Assembly: GCA_016928975.1 (NCBI GenBank)
Contig: JAFGJR010000245.1
Coordinates: 1-14,800, forward strand
Direction of reading: 5' to 3'
Length of the DNA stretch: 14,800 nucleotides
Origin: Sedimentisphaerales bacterium
Lineage (GTDB): Bacteria; Planctomycetota; Phycisphaerae; Sedimentisphaerales; SG8-4
Part shown: positions 13,566 to 14,800 of the stretch, in pieces
Position numbering within the stretch: the first letter of the stretch is position 1
Layout: the number at the start of each line of letters is the position of its first letter
The notes under the pieces: generated by a model
Database searches by the model: none
The model's input: only the letters and a program-made list of their open reading frames with translations
What the model was told of the DNA's origin: nothing
Program-made: the position numbers and the translations under genes

Positions 13566-13841
13566 CAAATATCGAACATCGTTCCGATTACCGACCTTCG
13601 GCAGGATGCGACCTCGATTGTCAAGCGGGTTTCGTCCGGCCAGGAGACGCTTGTGATCACGCAGCGCGGCCGGGCGGCCGCCGTGATACTCAGCGTGGAA
13701 GCCTACGAGCGTTGCCAGCGTGAACTGGAGTTGCTGCGACTGCTCGCGCGTGGCGAGAAGGAGATCGAGGCAGGCAAAGGCTGCGACCTCGATAGGGTCC
13801 TCGCGGAAGCGGACGCCCTCTTGGAGGAGATGCAACGGTGA
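13560..13841 (+). CDS. Phd/YefM-family antitoxin
   Basis: The 93-residue protein opens with the Phd/YefM DNA-binding fold: IVPITDLRQDATSIVKRVSS, then GQETLVITQRGRAAAVILSV and EAYERCQREL (about residues 8-58). The C-terminal third is a charged helical tail (LDRVLAEADALLEEM) that would block the toxin. It should repress its own promoter through the inverted repeat at 13528-13565. The ATG at 13560 has AGGAG nine bases upstream. Its TGA overlaps the GTG start of the next gene by four bases. Confidence 0.92.
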   Translation: MIQISNIVPITDLRQDATSIVKRVSSGQETLVITQRGRAAAVILSVEAYERCQRELELLRLLARGEKEIEAGKGCDLDRVLAEADALLEEMQR

Positions 13842-14140
13842 AAGTGCGTTTCACTCCTTCGGCCCGCGCTCAGTTTCTCGCCGCTCTGGCCTACATCTAT
13901 CGTGACAATCCTGCGGCGGCTCATGCGTTTCGGCTCAAGGCGGAGAAAGCTCTGTCGAGACTCCAGAGGTTCCCGCGCTCCGGCAGGGTGTTGCCGGAAT
14001 TCCCCTATCTGCCCTTTCGAGAGGTCATCGTCGCTCCATATCGGTTCTTCTATCGTGAGAGGGGAAACACGGTCTGGATCGTCGCCGTGTGGCATGGCGC
14101 GCAACTCCCTGAAAAGCCGCGTCAAGGCGAAACCGCCTGA
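13838..14140 (+). CDS. ParE/RelE-superfamily toxin
   Basis: The 100-residue protein shows the ParE-type pattern: VRFTPSARAQFLAALAYI, then NPAAAHAF with LQRFPRSGRVLPEFP, LPFREVIVAPYRFFYRERG, and VWIVAVWHGAQLP. The conserved FREVIV-PYRFFY strand and the W-H-G-Q end are intact, so the toxin is probably active. ParE-type toxins act on DNA gyrase, RelE-type on ribosome-bound mRNA; which applies cannot be told here. The start is GTG at 13838, within the antitoxin stop (GTGA overlap), matching coupled expression. A short stem (GTC-A-AGGCG with CGCCT-GAC, 14121-14141) overlaps the stop but has no T-tract. Confidence 0.9.
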   Translation: MKVRFTPSARAQFLAALAYIYRDNPAAAHAFRLKAEKALSRLQRFPRSGRVLPEFPYLPFREVIVAPYRFFYRERGNTVWIVAVWHGAQLPEKPRQGETA

Positions 14141-14280
14141 CACAGCCTTCTGGGATTGACAACAAAGTGGCTCGCCGGCTTGTAAGTCCCTGTCCAATCA
14201 CCACATAAGACTGCCCCGTCTGTTCCATACTTGCTTTGGCCAAAGGCGCCGGGTGCTCGCAAAGGCAGGCAGAATATCCC

Positions 14281-14800
<520 letters not shown>

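Noticed and set aside
13412..13723. 103-codon + strand frame between PIN toxin and Phd gene
   Set aside because: It overlaps the end of the PIN toxin and the start of the Phd gene out of frame and crosses the promoter and operator.

Overview
The window looks like a chromosomal piece of a GC-rich Planctomycetota bacterium, probably Phycisphaerae-like. This is inferred from the gene types: a sigma factor with a membrane/extracellular extension, large secreted right-handed beta-helix proteins, and a pseudopilin ending in FTDGHVE. No rRNA, tRNA or phylogenetic marker was available to confirm it. All 14 confident genes, and one doubtful small ORF, lie on the + strand. The long minus-strand ORFs are shadows.

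Layout. (1) 129-3105: an ECF-type sigma factor fused to hydrophobic segments and a ~360-residue C-terminal domain of unknown function, followed by a secreted protein of unknown function. (2) 3208-10157: a secretion/polysaccharide-type block. It holds an 855-aa secreted beta-helix protein with a duplicated cassette, ending in a strong intrinsic terminator; a prepilin-like protein behind a near-consensus promoter; and a 957-aa secreted protein with two pectate-lyase/GH55-like beta-helices and a C-terminal SMP-30/NHL-type beta-propeller. (3) 10181-14140: a compact defence/addiction cluster. It holds a toxin-first PIN module with a 61-aa downstream partner, a PD-(D/E)XK nuclease with a C-terminal EVE/PUA-like domain, a CcbP-family protein, a ribbon-helix-helix/PIN pair, and a Phd/ParE pair. 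(4) 14281-14800: promoter and 5' part of gap (glyceraldehyde-3-phosphate dehydrogenase), cut by the window end.

Regulation is unusually readable. Seven sigma-70-like promoters, each with a 17-bp spacer, can be drawn by eye: before the pseudopilin, the double beta-helix protein, the first PIN gene, the 46-codon ORF, the RHH antitoxin, the Phd antitoxin and gap. Each toxin-antitoxin promoter carries its own repeat pattern that could be an autoregulatory operator: a GCATT/AATGC cluster, a TGTA-T-TACA palindrome over a nearly leaderless start, and a 10-bp inverted repeat covering the -10 box and the start codon.

The most promising items for novelty are the membrane-tethered sigma factor fusion, the PD-(D/E)XK/EVE-like nuclease set among three toxin-antitoxin modules, and the toxin-first PIN module with its short Arg-rich partner. 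All function calls come from reading motifs by eye; no database search was run.
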